A stretch of 64,000 bases of DNA from Dyella acidisoli (GTDB lineage: Bacteria; Pseudomonadota; Gammaproteobacteria; Xanthomonadales; Rhodanobacteraceae). The notes beneath the pieces were generated by a model. That model was not told the DNA's origin. It searched no databases and saw nothing but the letters and a program-made list of their open reading frames with translations. The translations under genes were made by a program, and so were the position numbers. This document shows, piece by piece, positions 36,423-45,753 of the stretch; the stretch's first letter is position 1, and each line of letters begins with the position of its first letter. The stretch lies in the NCBI RefSeq assembly GCF_030160295.1, contig NZ_BSOB01000046.1:466962-530961 (forward strand). Reading direction: 5' to 3'.

Positions 36423-39041
36423 TTGAGCGCCACATCCACCCAACCCAAATCCGGGCCATCGATCATCTCTGCCATCTTCTTGGCACTCGTGGTCGCCGCG
36501 TTGAACATCGGCCTGTGGTGGTGGGGCAACCGCCCGCACGGTCCCGAGGATTGGCACGGGCAGATCAACGGATTCGCCGTATCGCTATTCCAGCGCTACC
36601 AGAACCCGTTCAACCAAAGCTTCCCCAGCGACGATGAGATCGACAGCGACCTGAAGCTCCTGCGCCAGTACACCGGCCGCATTCGTACGTACTCCATGCA
36701 GGAGAATCCGCAGGTCTACCGCCTGGCCCAAAAAGAAGGGTTGAAGGTGATGGCCAGTGCGCAAATCGACACCCGGCTGGAGAACAACGAAAAGGAACTG
36801 GAAACGCTGATCGCGGTGTCGCGACGCTATCCGGACACGATCGAACGTGTGCTGATAGGCAACGAAGTGCTGTTCCGCAACGATCTGCCCGTCGACAAAA
36901 TGATCACGTACCTGGATCGGGCGCGTGCGCATATCCGCCAGCCGGTGTCGATCGCGGAGCCGGATTACATCTGGCTGAAGTATCCGGAACTGGCCGATCA
37001 CGTGGATTACATCACCATCCACCTGTTCCCGTTCTGGAACGGCCTGCCGGTGTCGAGCGACGAACGATATTCGGTGGCGGTCCATGCCGCCGAAGGCGCC
37101 TACAACGCCATCAAGGAGCGCTTCCCCAACAAGCACGTAGTGGTGGGCGAAGTGGGCTGGCCCTCCAATGGCGATCGCCGCGAACGCGCTTATCCGTCCA
37201 TCTCCAACGAAGCCATCTTTGACCGCCAGTGGCTGATCTGGGCCAAGCACAACAACGTCGACTACTACTTGTTTGAAGCCTTCGACCAGCCGTGGAAGGA
37301 AGGTCTGGGCGAAGGCCGCACCGGTTCCTACTGGGGCGTGTTCAATGCCGATCGCCAGCCGAAGTTCCCCTTCATCGGCCCAGTAACCGAAGACACCGGC
37401 TGGCCGTGGAAGGCGCTGGCGGCGAGCTTGCTGGCGATTGCGCCGATGATCTGGTTCGGCATCCGCTTCAGCCGCTTCAAGCTGACGGGTCGGTTGTTCT
37501 TCGACGTACTGATCCAGCTCGCCTGCGGCCTGATCGTGTGGTCGGTGACGCTGCCGTTCAATTTCTACCTGAGCTGGGTGGACTGGAGCATGTTGGTGCT
37601 GCTGTTCCCGGCGCAGGTGGCGATCCTGGCGATCCTGCTGATCAACGGTTTCGAATTCACCGAAGTGCTGTGGCGGCGCAAATGGATCCGTCACGCAGAC
37701 CTGCTGCCGCCTGATCCGGCTGAGAAGCAGCCGTTCGTCTCCATCCACCTGGCCTGCTACAACGAGCCGCCGGAGATGGTGATCATCACGCTCGATTCGC
37801 TCGCCGCGCTGGAGTACGAAAACTTCGAAGTGTTGGTGATCGACAACAACACGAAAGATCCAGCAATCTGGAAGCCCGTGCAGGAATACTGCGAGAAGCT
37901 GGGACCCAAGTTCCGCTTCTTCCATTTGGAGCCGTGGCCTGGCTTCAAGGCCGGCGCGCTGAACTTCGGCTTGAAGGAAACCAGTCCGCGTGCCGACGTG
38001 GTGGCTGTCATCGACGCCGACTACGTGGTGCGTGCGGACTGGCTGAAAGCACTTACCGGCTACTTCCACGATCCGAAGGTAGCGGTGGTGCAGTGCCCGC
38101 AGGCGCACCGCGACTTCGAACACAACCCGTTCCGCCGCATGACCGCCTGGGAATACGACGGCTTCTTCCGTATCGGCATGCATCATCGCAACGAGCGCAA
38201 CGCCATCATCCAGCACGGCACCATGACGATGGTGCGCCGCTCTGCGCTGGAAGGCACCGGCGGCTGGTCGGAATGGACGATCTGCGAAGATGCCGAGCTT
38301 GGCCTGCGCCTGATGCATGCCGGCTACGAGCTGGTCTATGTCGATGAGCTGATGGGCAAGGGCCTCACCCCCGCCGACTTCAAGGCGTACAAGAGCCAGC
38401 GCTATCGCTGGGCATTCGGCGCGATGCAGATCCTGAAGGGCCGCTGGAGCTGGATGACCAAGAAAGGTCCACTCAGCAGCGGCCAGCGCTTCCACTTCCT
38501 CACCGGCTGGTTCAGCTGGTTCGCCGATGCATTGCACCTGCTCTTCACGCTGATGGCGATCTTCTGGACGGCTGGCATGGTCGGCCTGCCACAGATTTTC
38601 AGCCTGCCAATGCAGCTGTTCCTGATTCCGATCATCGGCTTCTTCTTCGCCAAGGCGATCTTCGGCGTCGTGCTGTATCGCGCGCGGGTGCCCTGTAGCT
38701 GGTACGACACCATCATGGCCTCGCTCGCCAGCATGAGCCTGAGTCACGCGATTGCACGTGGCATTTTGCATGGCCTTACACGGGAGAAGACCTCGTTCGT
38801 GGTGACCGCCAAAAGCCGGCGCCTGGGTGGCAGCAACTTCGCTGCGTTCGCGCCGGTGCGTGAAGAAATGCTGATGTTCCTCGCGCTCACGCTGTGCATC
38901 ATCGGCATGGCAAAGAGTACGGCGGCGCACTTCACCGAAGGGCAGTTGTGGATGTTCATCCTGTCCGCGCAGGCGATTCCGTATATTTCTGCGCTGATCG
39001 GTGCGTGGATTGCGCACCGATCCGGCGATAAAGCAGGTTGA
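36423..39041 (+). CDS. GH17-GT2 beta-glucan synthase, NdvB-like
   Basis: A 872-residue membrane protein with two enzymatic halves. After one N-terminal helix (residues 13-35), residues about 45-310 form a GH17-like domain with acid/base Glu in VLIGNEVLFRND and nucleophile Glu in VVVGEVGWPSNG. Several helices then lead to a family 2 glycosyltransferase with DNNTKDP, DXD in VAVIDADYVV, EDAELGLRL and QRYRWAFGAMQ, followed by C-terminal helices. Pseudomonas NdvB with this layout makes periplasmic cyclic beta-1,3-glucans tied to biofilm antibiotic tolerance; the same product is inferred here. The start is TTG with GGGGA five bases before. Confidence 0.9.
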   Translation: MSATSTQPKSGPSIISAIFLALVVAALNIGLWWWGNRPHGPEDWHGQINGFAVSLFQRYQNPFNQSFPSDDEIDSDLKLLRQYTGRIRTYSMQENPQVYRLAQKEGLKVMASAQIDTRLENNEKELETLIAVSRRYPDTIERVLIGNEVLFRNDLPVDKMITYLDRARAHIRQPVSIAEPDYIWLKYPELADHVDYITIHLFPFWNGLPVSSDERYSVAVHAAEGAYNAIKERFPNKHVVVGEVGWPSNGDRRERAYPSISNEAIFDRQWLIWAKHNNVDYYLFEAFDQPWKEGLGEGRTGSYWGVFNADRQPKFPFIGPVTEDTGWPWKALAASLLAIAPMIWFGIRFSRFKLTGRLFFDVLIQLACGLIVWSVTLPFNFYLSWVDWSMLVLLFPAQVAILAILLINGFEFTEVLWRRKWIRHADLLPPDPAEKQPFVSIHLACYNEPPEMVIITLDSLAALEYENFEVLVIDNNTKDPAIWKPVQEYCEKLGPKFRFFHLEPWPGFKAGALNFGLKETSPRADVVAVIDADYVVRADWLKALTGYFHDPKVAVVQCPQAHRDFEHNPFRRMTAWEYDGFFRIGMHHRNERNAIIQHGTMTMVRRSALEGTGGWSEWTICEDAELGLRLMHAGYELVYVDELMGKGLTPADFKAYKSQRYRWAFGAMQILKGRWSWMTKKGPLSSGQRFHFLTGWFSWFADALHLLFTLMAIFWTAGMVGLPQIFSLPMQLFLIPIIGFFFAKAIFGVVLYRARVPCSWYDTIMASLASMSLSHAIARGILHGLTREKTSFVVTAKSRRLGGSNFAAFAPVREEMLMFLALTLCIIGMAKSTAAHFTEGQLWMFILSAQAIPYISALIGAWIAHRSGDKAG

Positions 39042-39043
39042 TT

Positions 39044-39108
39044 TGTAGGCTGGGATGACAATCCCAGCTTATGGATGCTGAGTGCTGGGATTGCCATCCC
39101 AGCGTACG
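39044..39108. repeat. Family A variant, two arms, after the glucan synthase gene
   Basis: GTAGGCTGGGATGACAATCCCAGC and its partner GCTGGGATTGCCATCCCAGCGTAC face each other. It starts two bases after the stop codon and keeps the GTAGG...GTAC ends of family A with a changed stem. Confidence 0.8.
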
Positions 39109-39221
39109 GACAACGGCGCATGTGGCATCGCGAAATTAGGAACAGCCTTAATGCGCGATGCACACCCGGCTCGCTAAGCTGCTTCACTTGCGATACCCCG
39201 CTAAGGATGGAACCCTAACGC

Positions 39222-40982
39222 ATGCGCCGGATTCGCTATCTGAGCCTGCTCCCGCTGCTACTTGTTCCCGCGTTGAGCCACGCCGGGGTGCAGCTTGTCG
39301 TGGATGGCGTGGACGATCCGCTCAAGACAGCCGTCATCGCAGGCGTGAGTCTTTCCCAGTACGCTTCGCGCGACGTGAGCGAGGCGCAAATCCATCGTCT
39401 CTACGAACGCGCCGATAGTGAGGTCGGCAATGCGTTGCGGCCGTACGGCTACTACGATGCGCACGCCACCGGAAAACTCGAGCACGTCGGCAAGGATTGG
39501 CGCATCAGTTTGCACGTTGTACCGGGCGATCCGGTCAAGGTTACATCCGTCGATATCCAGCTCGATTCCGCTGCCGCTGCCCTGAAGCCGATCCGCTCGG
39601 CAAAACGCGGCGTGGAAAAACTCAAGGGCCAACAGCTGGATGACGCAGCCTACGATTCCGCGCGCGATGCCTTGAACAATGCACTGACTGCTAACGGCTA
39701 TCTCGACGCCAAGCTCACTCTACGTCGCGTGGAGGTGAATCGTGGCGAACATAGTGCGGCCATCCATCTGGCGTGGGATGTGGGTCGTCGCTATCGCTAT
39801 GGTGAGGTCAGTTTCGAAGGTTCGCAGTTCCAGCCGCCGTTTCTCGATCGCTACGTCCCGTTCAAGCCCGGCGACTATTTCGACCAGAACCAACTGCTCA
39901 CCTTGCAGCAGGCGTTGAACGGCGCCGACTACTTCTCCGCTGTCAACGTGATCCCGGAGGTCGACAAGGCAAAGGATGGCGTCGTCGACATCCATGTGCA
40001 GTTGGCCCCCGCCAAGCGCAGGATCTACAGCGCGGGTTTGTTCGTGGGAACCGATACGGGCGTCGGTGTGCGCGGTGGCGTGGGATACCGCTGGATAAAC
40101 CGCTACGGCCATAAATGGACGAACGACATCGTGCTGGCGCAGCGGCTGAAGACGGTGTCCAGCCAGTACACCATTCCATTGACGGGCGACAACCAGCGCA
40201 GCTTGAACTTCGGCGTCAACTATCGCGACGCGAACACCGTCACCTCACAATCGCGCACGCTTGAATTCGTCGCCAACGAAAGCGAGCTGTGGCATGAATG
40301 GGTGCGCACCGTGGGCGTACATGCCCTCACCGGCACTTTCAGCGTCGGCAAGCGCCCTGATGAACCGGAAAGCACGCCCGGGGTGGAGCATGGCCGCAGC
40401 ACGCTCATCTATGCGGAGGGCTCGTTGAGTCGCAAGGTGGCGGACAATCTCGACTTCGTCCGTCGCGGTTGGTCGCTGAACTTCGATGTGCGCAGCACGG
40501 CAAGCGATCTGTTCTCCACCGCGCGCTTCAGCGAGATCACAGCCAGCGGCAAATGGATCCGCTCGTTCTGGCGCACCAACCGATTGATCCTGCGCGGCGA
40601 TGTCGGCCACGTGTGGACCAGCGACTTCCAGGCCTTGCCGCCGCAGCTGCGCTTTTTCGCCGGCGGCGATCAATCCATTCGCGGTTATACCTATCAGGCT
40701 GTTGGCCCACAAAACGGCTACGGCCGCGTGATCGGCGGCAATAGCTTGGCCATCGCCAGCGCCACGGTGGAGCACTACTTCACGCCGCGCTGGGGCATCG
40801 CCACCTTTGTCGACGCCGGCAATGCCTTCAACGGCACCAATGTTCATCCCAAGATCGGCACGGGCATCGGTGTACGCTGGCGTTCACCGGTGGGCATGAT
40901 CCGCTTGGATGTAGGCACGCCGATCAACGATGCACAGCACCGTGGCGTGGAGTTGCACTTGGTGATCGGACCCGACTTGTGA
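39222..40982 (+). CDS. tamA: Translocation and assembly module protein TamA
   Basis: TamA is an Omp85-family outer-membrane protein that works with TamB in inserting outer-membrane proteins and in lipid transport. The 586-residue precursor has a signal peptide (residues 1-21, ending SHA), three POTRA-like domains to about residue 270 (for example YGEVSFEGSQFQPPFLDRY), and a 16-strand barrel ending with the Omp85 marks FFAGGDQSIRGYTYQAVGP (lid-lock RGY) and FVDAGNAF. The final residues GVELHLVIGPDL fit a barrel C-terminal strand. Its stop overlaps the tamB start. Confidence 0.94.
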   Translation: MRRIRYLSLLPLLLVPALSHAGVQLVVDGVDDPLKTAVIAGVSLSQYASRDVSEAQIHRLYERADSEVGNALRPYGYYDAHATGKLEHVGKDWRISLHVVPGDPVKVTSVDIQLDSAAAALKPIRSAKRGVEKLKGQQLDDAAYDSARDALNNALTANGYLDAKLTLRRVEVNRGEHSAAIHLAWDVGRRYRYGEVSFEGSQFQPPFLDRYVPFKPGDYFDQNQLLTLQQALNGADYFSAVNVIPEVDKAKDGVVDIHVQLAPAKRRIYSAGLFVGTDTGVGVRGGVGYRWINRYGHKWTNDIVLAQRLKTVSSQYTIPLTGDNQRSLNFGVNYRDANTVTSQSRTLEFVANESELWHEWVRTVGVHALTGTFSVGKRPDEPESTPGVEHGRSTLIYAEGSLSRKVADNLDFVRRGWSLNFDVRSTASDLFSTARFSEITASGKWIRSFWRTNRLILRGDVGHVWTSDFQALPPQLRFFAGGDQSIRGYTYQAVGPQNGYGRVIGGNSLAIASATVEHYFTPRWGIATFVDAGNAFNGTNVHPKIGTGIGVRWRSPVGMIRLDVGTPINDAQHRGVELHLVIGPDL

Positions 40983-43900
40983 TGAACACGACACAGCCCG
41001 CTCCCCGTCCTCGCCGCCGTTGGCTTCGCGCTATTGGCATTGCGTTACTCGTGTTTTTCGTTCTGCTGGCCAGCAGCCTGTTCTGGCTGCTTTGTACCGG
41101 CTCAGGTTTGCGCTTTGCGCTGGCGCAAGCACAAGGTTTCACGCATGGCGCGTTACAGGTGCAGCAAGCAGAAGGTCGGCTGATCGGCCCGATCGACATC
41201 GCGCTGCTGCGTTATGACGACGGCAAGGGCACTGACGTCGTTATCACACGCACGCACCTGAATTGGAATCTTGCCGCCCTGCTCTATAAGCAGCTCCACA
41301 TCATCGACCTTCGTGTAGAGCACGTGGATGTGGCGCTTCCGGCTTCACAAGAACCTTCCTCTTCTTCCAGCAATTTTTCGCTCAAACCGCCGATCGAGAT
41401 GTTGCTGGATCGCGCGCACGTTGGTCCTGTGACCATCACCGAGCAAGGCAAACCTCTATTTGCTTCCGACCAGCTCGATATCTCTGGTCGCTGGGCCAAT
41501 AGCGGCATCGATGTGAGCACGTTGACACTGCGTGCACCGGATGGACACGTCGACCTCAATGGCAAGCTCGGCGTCGGCCGGCGCTATCGAGGCAAAGGTC
41601 ACGCCGAGATCGCGTGGAAAGTGAATGAGGTCGAGTACATCGGCACGCTCAATGCACAGGGTGATGGCCGCAACGCGCAATTGCAGTTGGCCTTGACGCA
41701 ACCGACGAGCGCGCAGCTGCAGCTTGATGTGGATCAACGCAACAACAATGCATGGACAGCCAAACTCGATGCGCCTGCCTTCAATCCCAAACCTCTACTG
41801 GGCAGCAGTTCGCTGACACGTCTTGGCGTAAGCCTGCAAGGCAGCGGAAACCAGCAAGGCGGCACGCTGACTGGTCAGCTCGATCTCAACGACTACCGCG
41901 TGCTTCTGCAGCCATTGCAGGCGAGCATCGACAAGGATTTCAAGACATTCACCTTGCAGCAGTTGCAACTGGCTTCACCGCAGATCAAAGGTCAATTGAG
42001 TGCCGCCGGCACGATCCATCTCGATGCTCATCCGACCCGTGCGGATCTGATCGTCGATTGGAAGAATCTCGAATTGCCTGCCGACCTGGTTGGCCAGATC
42101 CTCGATAGCCAGGGACATCTCGCCGCCAAAGGCAGCGCAGATGCCTATCACGCCGAAGGTGAAGTGACGATTGGTCCACCCGGCAAACCGGCCAAGCTCG
42201 CCTTGAACCTGGACGGCACACCGCAGCAGATCCAATTGCATACGTTGAGCCTTCTGCAGCCGCAGGGTCAATTCAGCGCGAACGGTTCGCTGACATGGCA
42301 GCCCGATCTCGCCTGGCAATTGCAGGCAACCGCGAACAAATTCGATCCAGGCCAGCTGTTTGTTGGCTGGCAGGGATCGCTCGACGCTGATCTCGCCACA
42401 CAAGGCAAGTTTGCGCAAAAACAGCCTGACGTCACGCTCGACCTGCGCAAATTGGATGGTCAGTTGCGCCAACGCCATCTGCGCGGCACAGGGCGGCTGC
42501 ATGTATCGCCCAACCACGTAGTGGATGGCACGCTGGAACTTGCGTCCGGCAGCAGCAGCATCAAACTGCTCGCGCAACCGGGCAGCAGCAACAACGCGAA
42601 CGTCACCCTGGCCATCGCATCGTTGAACGACTGGCTGCCGCAAGCCACCGGTGCGCTGAATGGCCAGTTCCGCGTACGCGGCAACTATCCTGCACTGGCC
42701 GTCAACGGCACGCTGCAAGGTCAATCGGTAGGCTGGGACAAGCAAAGCGTCCATAGCTTGCAGTTGCAGGCAGACGTGCCGGATATCAGCCATCCAGGCG
42801 GCAAGCTGGAGCTGGATGCAGCGGGCGCCACTATCAGCGGCCTTGCCTTCAAGCAGATTCACCTCAATGGTCAAGGCACGTCAGCGCAGCATCAGTTGTC
42901 GCTTGACGCGCAAGGCCAACCACTGTCCATCTCGCTTGCACTTAGTGGCTCGTTGAAGGCACAGAACTGGAACGGCACGCTTTCCTCGCTCACGCTGGAC
43001 GTGCAAGGCATGCCACGCTGGCATCAGCAACAAGCGACGCAGCTAGGTTGGAACGACGGTAACGCGAGCATTGGCGATTTATGCCTGACGGCGGGCGAGC
43101 CCTTACTTTGTGTCAACGGCAAGCTGGATAAAGCCAGCAACCTCGATGCCGGTTATCGCCTGCACGCCGTACCGCTGACATTGGTGGTCGATGCAGCCGG
43201 TGTCACCAACATGCCGGTGAGCGCCGACGGCCTGCTGGAAGGTAGTGGAAAAATTCGGCGCACCAGCGCTGGCGCACTCACCGGTAATGCGTCGATCACC
43301 TCATCGCAAGGTCGCATTACCTACAACGAACATCCTGATCAGCCGTTGCTCACCTACAAGGATCTCGCCTTGAATGCTGAGCTGTCGCCTGGCAACCAGC
43401 ACGCGACTGTGTATGCAGCGCTCAACGGCAATGGACGTATGGATGGGCAAGTTGCTATCACGGGATTACAACAGGTACTCAATGGCCAAGTTAGCCTGCA
43501 TCTGGACGACCTGGCCTTCATGAGCTTGTTCACCGATACGCTGGCCAACGTCAAAGGCCGTATAAATGGTGACTTCAAACTCGGCGGCACCGTCGCAGAA
43601 CCGGCTATCACCGGCCAGGCAGGCATTGACGGCTTCGCCGCCGAAATACCCGACGCAGGCTTGAAGTTCACCGATGGACGTCTGGTAGCGACCACCACCG
43701 ACGCGCGGGAGCTTCGCATCGATGGCAGCGTGCAATCCGGCAAAGGCGCGCTTGCCATCAGCGGCACGGCAGGGCTCGATGCGCAAACACCCACGACGAT
43801 TACGCTCAAGGGTAACGAAGTCACGGTCATCGACATTCCAGCGGCGAAAGTCGTGCTTACGCCGGATCTGCAGGTTCGCCACGACACACAAGGTCTTCAG

Positions 43901-44764
43901 GCCACAGGCTCCGTACGTCTGGACAGCGCCGATGTGAATCTCGACAAATTGCCAGGCAGCGGCGTCAACAAGGCATCGCCAGATGTCGTGGTCGTGGATG
44001 AGCCTCAACCGGCGGCAAATAGTGGGGCCACGCCCATCAACGCATCGATCAAGGTGGATCTCGGCCAGCGCGCGCATTTGATCGGCATGGGATTGGATGG
44101 GCGATTGGGAGGTGTACTTACCGTCGAGGAACGTCCAGGCCGGGCCACCACCGGTCAAGGGCAGGTCACGGTCACTGGCACGTACAAGGCGTACGGGCAG
44201 AAGCTGCAGATCCAGCAAGGCCAATTGCTGTTCGCCAGCACGCCGATCGACAACCCAGGCCTCAACATCAAGGCGATCCGCAATCTGCAGCCTAACGCCA
44301 CTATCAACGAAGGCCAGCAAGTGGGTCTTCAGATCACGGGTACCGCAAAACGCCCCGTCCTTACCGTATTCTCAAACCCGGTGATGGATCAGTCCGACGC
44401 GCTTTCCTACATGATCACTGGCAAGCCGCTATCGCAAGTGAGCAGCGGCGGTGAAAGTAATATGGTGAACGCGGCAGCGCAGGCACTCGGCTCGGCGACC
44501 GGGAATCTGCTCGCCAAAAGCATCGGCAGCAAGCTCGGCATCGAAGATATCGGCGTAAGCAGCAGCGACGCCTTGAACGGCAATTCTGCTTTCACGGTTG
44601 GCAAATATCTTTCGCCGCGGCTCTATCTGAGCTACGGCATCGGATTGTTCGAGCCTGGCCAGGTCATCACCCTTCGCTATCGGCTCAGCCGACGCTGGAG
44701 CTTTGAAGCGCAGAACGCCACCGATTTCAATCGAGCCAGCGTCAACTACCGTATCGAGAAGTAG
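40982..44764 (+). CDS. tamB: Translocation and assembly module protein TamB
   Basis: TamB spans the periplasm from its inner-membrane anchor (residues about 19-42) to TamA. It has 1260 residues, mostly repeated beta-strands forming a long lipid-holding groove, with the conserved DUF490 domain at the end (VMDQSDALSYMITGKPLSQ, then GKYLSPRLYLSYGIGLFEPG). The tamA stop and tamB start share TGATG, so translation is coupled. Base composition and codon use match the neighbours. A family B repeat lies after its stop. Confidence 0.94.
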   Translation: MNTTQPAPRPRRRWLRAIGIALLVFFVLLASSLFWLLCTGSGLRFALAQAQGFTHGALQVQQAEGRLIGPIDIALLRYDDGKGTDVVITRTHLNWNLAALLYKQLHIIDLRVEHVDVALPASQEPSSSSSNFSLKPPIEMLLDRAHVGPVTITEQGKPLFASDQLDISGRWANSGIDVSTLTLRAPDGHVDLNGKLGVGRRYRGKGHAEIAWKVNEVEYIGTLNAQGDGRNAQLQLALTQPTSAQLQLDVDQRNNNAWTAKLDAPAFNPKPLLGSSSLTRLGVSLQGSGNQQGGTLTGQLDLNDYRVLLQPLQASIDKDFKTFTLQQLQLASPQIKGQLSAAGTIHLDAHPTRADLIVDWKNLELPADLVGQILDSQGHLAAKGSADAYHAEGEVTIGPPGKPAKLALNLDGTPQQIQLHTLSLLQPQGQFSANGSLTWQPDLAWQLQATANKFDPGQLFVGWQGSLDADLATQGKFAQKQPDVTLDLRKLDGQLRQRHLRGTGRLHVSPNHVVDGTLELASGSSSIKLLAQPGSSNNANVTLAIASLNDWLPQATGALNGQFRVRGNYPALAVNGTLQGQSVGWDKQSVHSLQLQADVPDISHPGGKLELDAAGATISGLAFKQIHLNGQGTSAQHQLSLDAQGQPLSISLALSGSLKAQNWNGTLSSLTLDVQGMPRWHQQQATQLGWNDGNASIGDLCLTAGEPLLCVNGKLDKASNLDAGYRLHAVPLTLVVDAAGVTNMPVSADGLLEGSGKIRRTSAGALTGNASITSSQGRITYNEHPDQPLLTYKDLALNAELSPGNQHATVYAALNGNGRMDGQVAITGLQQVLNGQVSLHLDDLAFMSLFTDTLANVKGRINGDFKLGGTVAEPAITGQAGIDGFAAEIPDAGLKFTDGRLVATTTDARELRIDGSVQSGKGALAISGTAGLDAQTPTTITLKGNEVTVIDIPAAKVVLTPDLQVRHDTQGLQATGSVRLDSADVNLDKLPGSGVNKASPDVVVVDEPQPAANSGATPINASIKVDLGQRAHLIGMGLDGRLGGVLTVEERPGRATTGQGQVTVTGTYKAYGQKLQIQQGQLLFASTPIDNPGLNIKAIRNLQPNATINEGQQVGLQITGTAKRPVLTVFSNPVMDQSDALSYMITGKPLSQVSSGGESNMVNAAAQALGSATGNLLAKSIGSKLGIEDIGVSSSDALNGNSAFTVGKYLSPRLYLSYGIGLFEPGQVITLRYRLSRRWSFEAQNATDFNRASVNYRIEK

Positions 44765-44817
44765 CCTCTATTAGGTTAGGAAGGGGTGACCATCTTAGGT
44801 TGCATAAGAGTACACAT

Positions 44818-44916
44818 TCCCTCATGGTCGTCATTCCCGCGAACGCGGGAATCCATGTTCAAAGATGCATCAGAGCACAATGGATTCCCGCTTTCGCGGG
44901 AATGACGGCCGTGAGG
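44818..44916. repeat. Family B palindrome pair after tamB
   Basis: CGTCATTCCCGCGAACGCGGGAATCC and its inverted partner GGATTCCCGCTTTCGCGGGAATGACG are separated by about 30 bases. Outer bases CCCTCATGG and CCGTGAGG extend the pairing as in the copy at 15971. Confidence 0.86.
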
Positions 44917-44946
44917 TATGAGTGGCTTTCATCGCAACTTACCGTT

Positions 44947-45714
44947 TTACAACTCGTAACGCTGCTCCAGTTCGAAACGGCTCTCCACCGGAGATGCAAT
45001 CACGTTCTGCTGCACGCAGCCGGGAAAAATATTCACACTCTCGCTCGCGTGATTGTCCGCATTGTAGAGGTACGGCGTATGCGACCAGCAACGGTAACCG
45101 AGATCCTTGATCGCCTGCACTTCTGCTTCGACCTGCTCGATACCGGAAAGACGGTAGTAAATGATCGGGCGATGCTTGCGAATCGTTTCCGCAGCGCCCA
45201 ATAGCAGATCGATCAGGCTGCCCGACAGATTGATCTTGAGCAGATCCAGGCTATCCAGATTGAGGCTGTCGAGCGTGACGACATTGACCATTTCATCCTC
45301 CTCGCCATCCGGCACGACACCACCGGGCAGCGACGACAGCACAAGCTGTGCATCCGAGCGAGCCAGCCAATGAGAATGCGTATACACGTTCGTGAGCTGA
45401 TTGATGGCGACGTTTGCACAAAGCTGCTGGAACGGTAGACGGCGCGGTTCAGCGACATATACCTTGCCCTTTTCGCCCACCGCCCGGGCGAACCAGAGCG
45501 TGTGCGCACCGTATTCACCACCGAATTCCAGCACGCTCTGCCCGTCCTGGATCAACCCGCTAAGCAGGTTGAGCTCTTGTTCCGACCATTCGCCGTAACG
45601 CTGCAACGAGCGAGCCACCGAGCCTTTGACGGGAACACCTGTCATCATGCCGTAGCGCGTCGACCACAAGCGTGATGAGGATTCCGATGCATTGGCTTTC
45701 TTTTGCGTGTTCAT
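44947..45714 (-). CDS. FkbM-like methyltransferase, degenerate
   Basis: The 255-residue protein has an AdoMet-binding first motif, VLEFGGEYGAHTLWFA, and the acidic end of strand 2 in VYVAEPRRLPF. In the FkbM domain the usual D-L-I-K-I-D-V-E-G reads DLLKINLSGS, losing the acidic pair, so activity is uncertain. FkbM enzymes O-methylate sugars or polyketides. The ATG at 45714 follows AAGAGGTTTGATC. The uncharacterised TPR gene ends 39 bases upstream, so the two likely form an operon. Confidence 0.75.
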   Translation of the reverse strand: MNTQKKANASESSSRLWSTRYGMMTGVPVKGSVARSLQRYGEWSEQELNLLSGLIQDGQSVLEFGGEYGAHTLWFARAVGEKGKVYVAEPRRLPFQQLCANVAINQLTNVYTHSHWLARSDAQLVLSSLPGGVVPDGEEDEMVNVVTLDSLNLDSLDLLKINLSGSLIDLLLGAAETIRKHRPIIYYRLSGIEQVEAEVQAIKDLGYRCWSHTPYLYNADNHASESVNIFPGCVQQNVIASPVESRFELEQRYEL

Positions 45715-45753
45715 GATCAAACCTCTTGAGTATGAAATGAATAGGGGTTCTTG

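Noticed and set aside
36585..39017. An 810-codon open frame on the minus strand opposite the glucan synthase
   Set aside because: The plus-strand gene has clear GH17 and GT2 motifs; the antisense frame shows only His/Gln/Arg-rich low-complexity sequence, as expected from a high-GC shadow.
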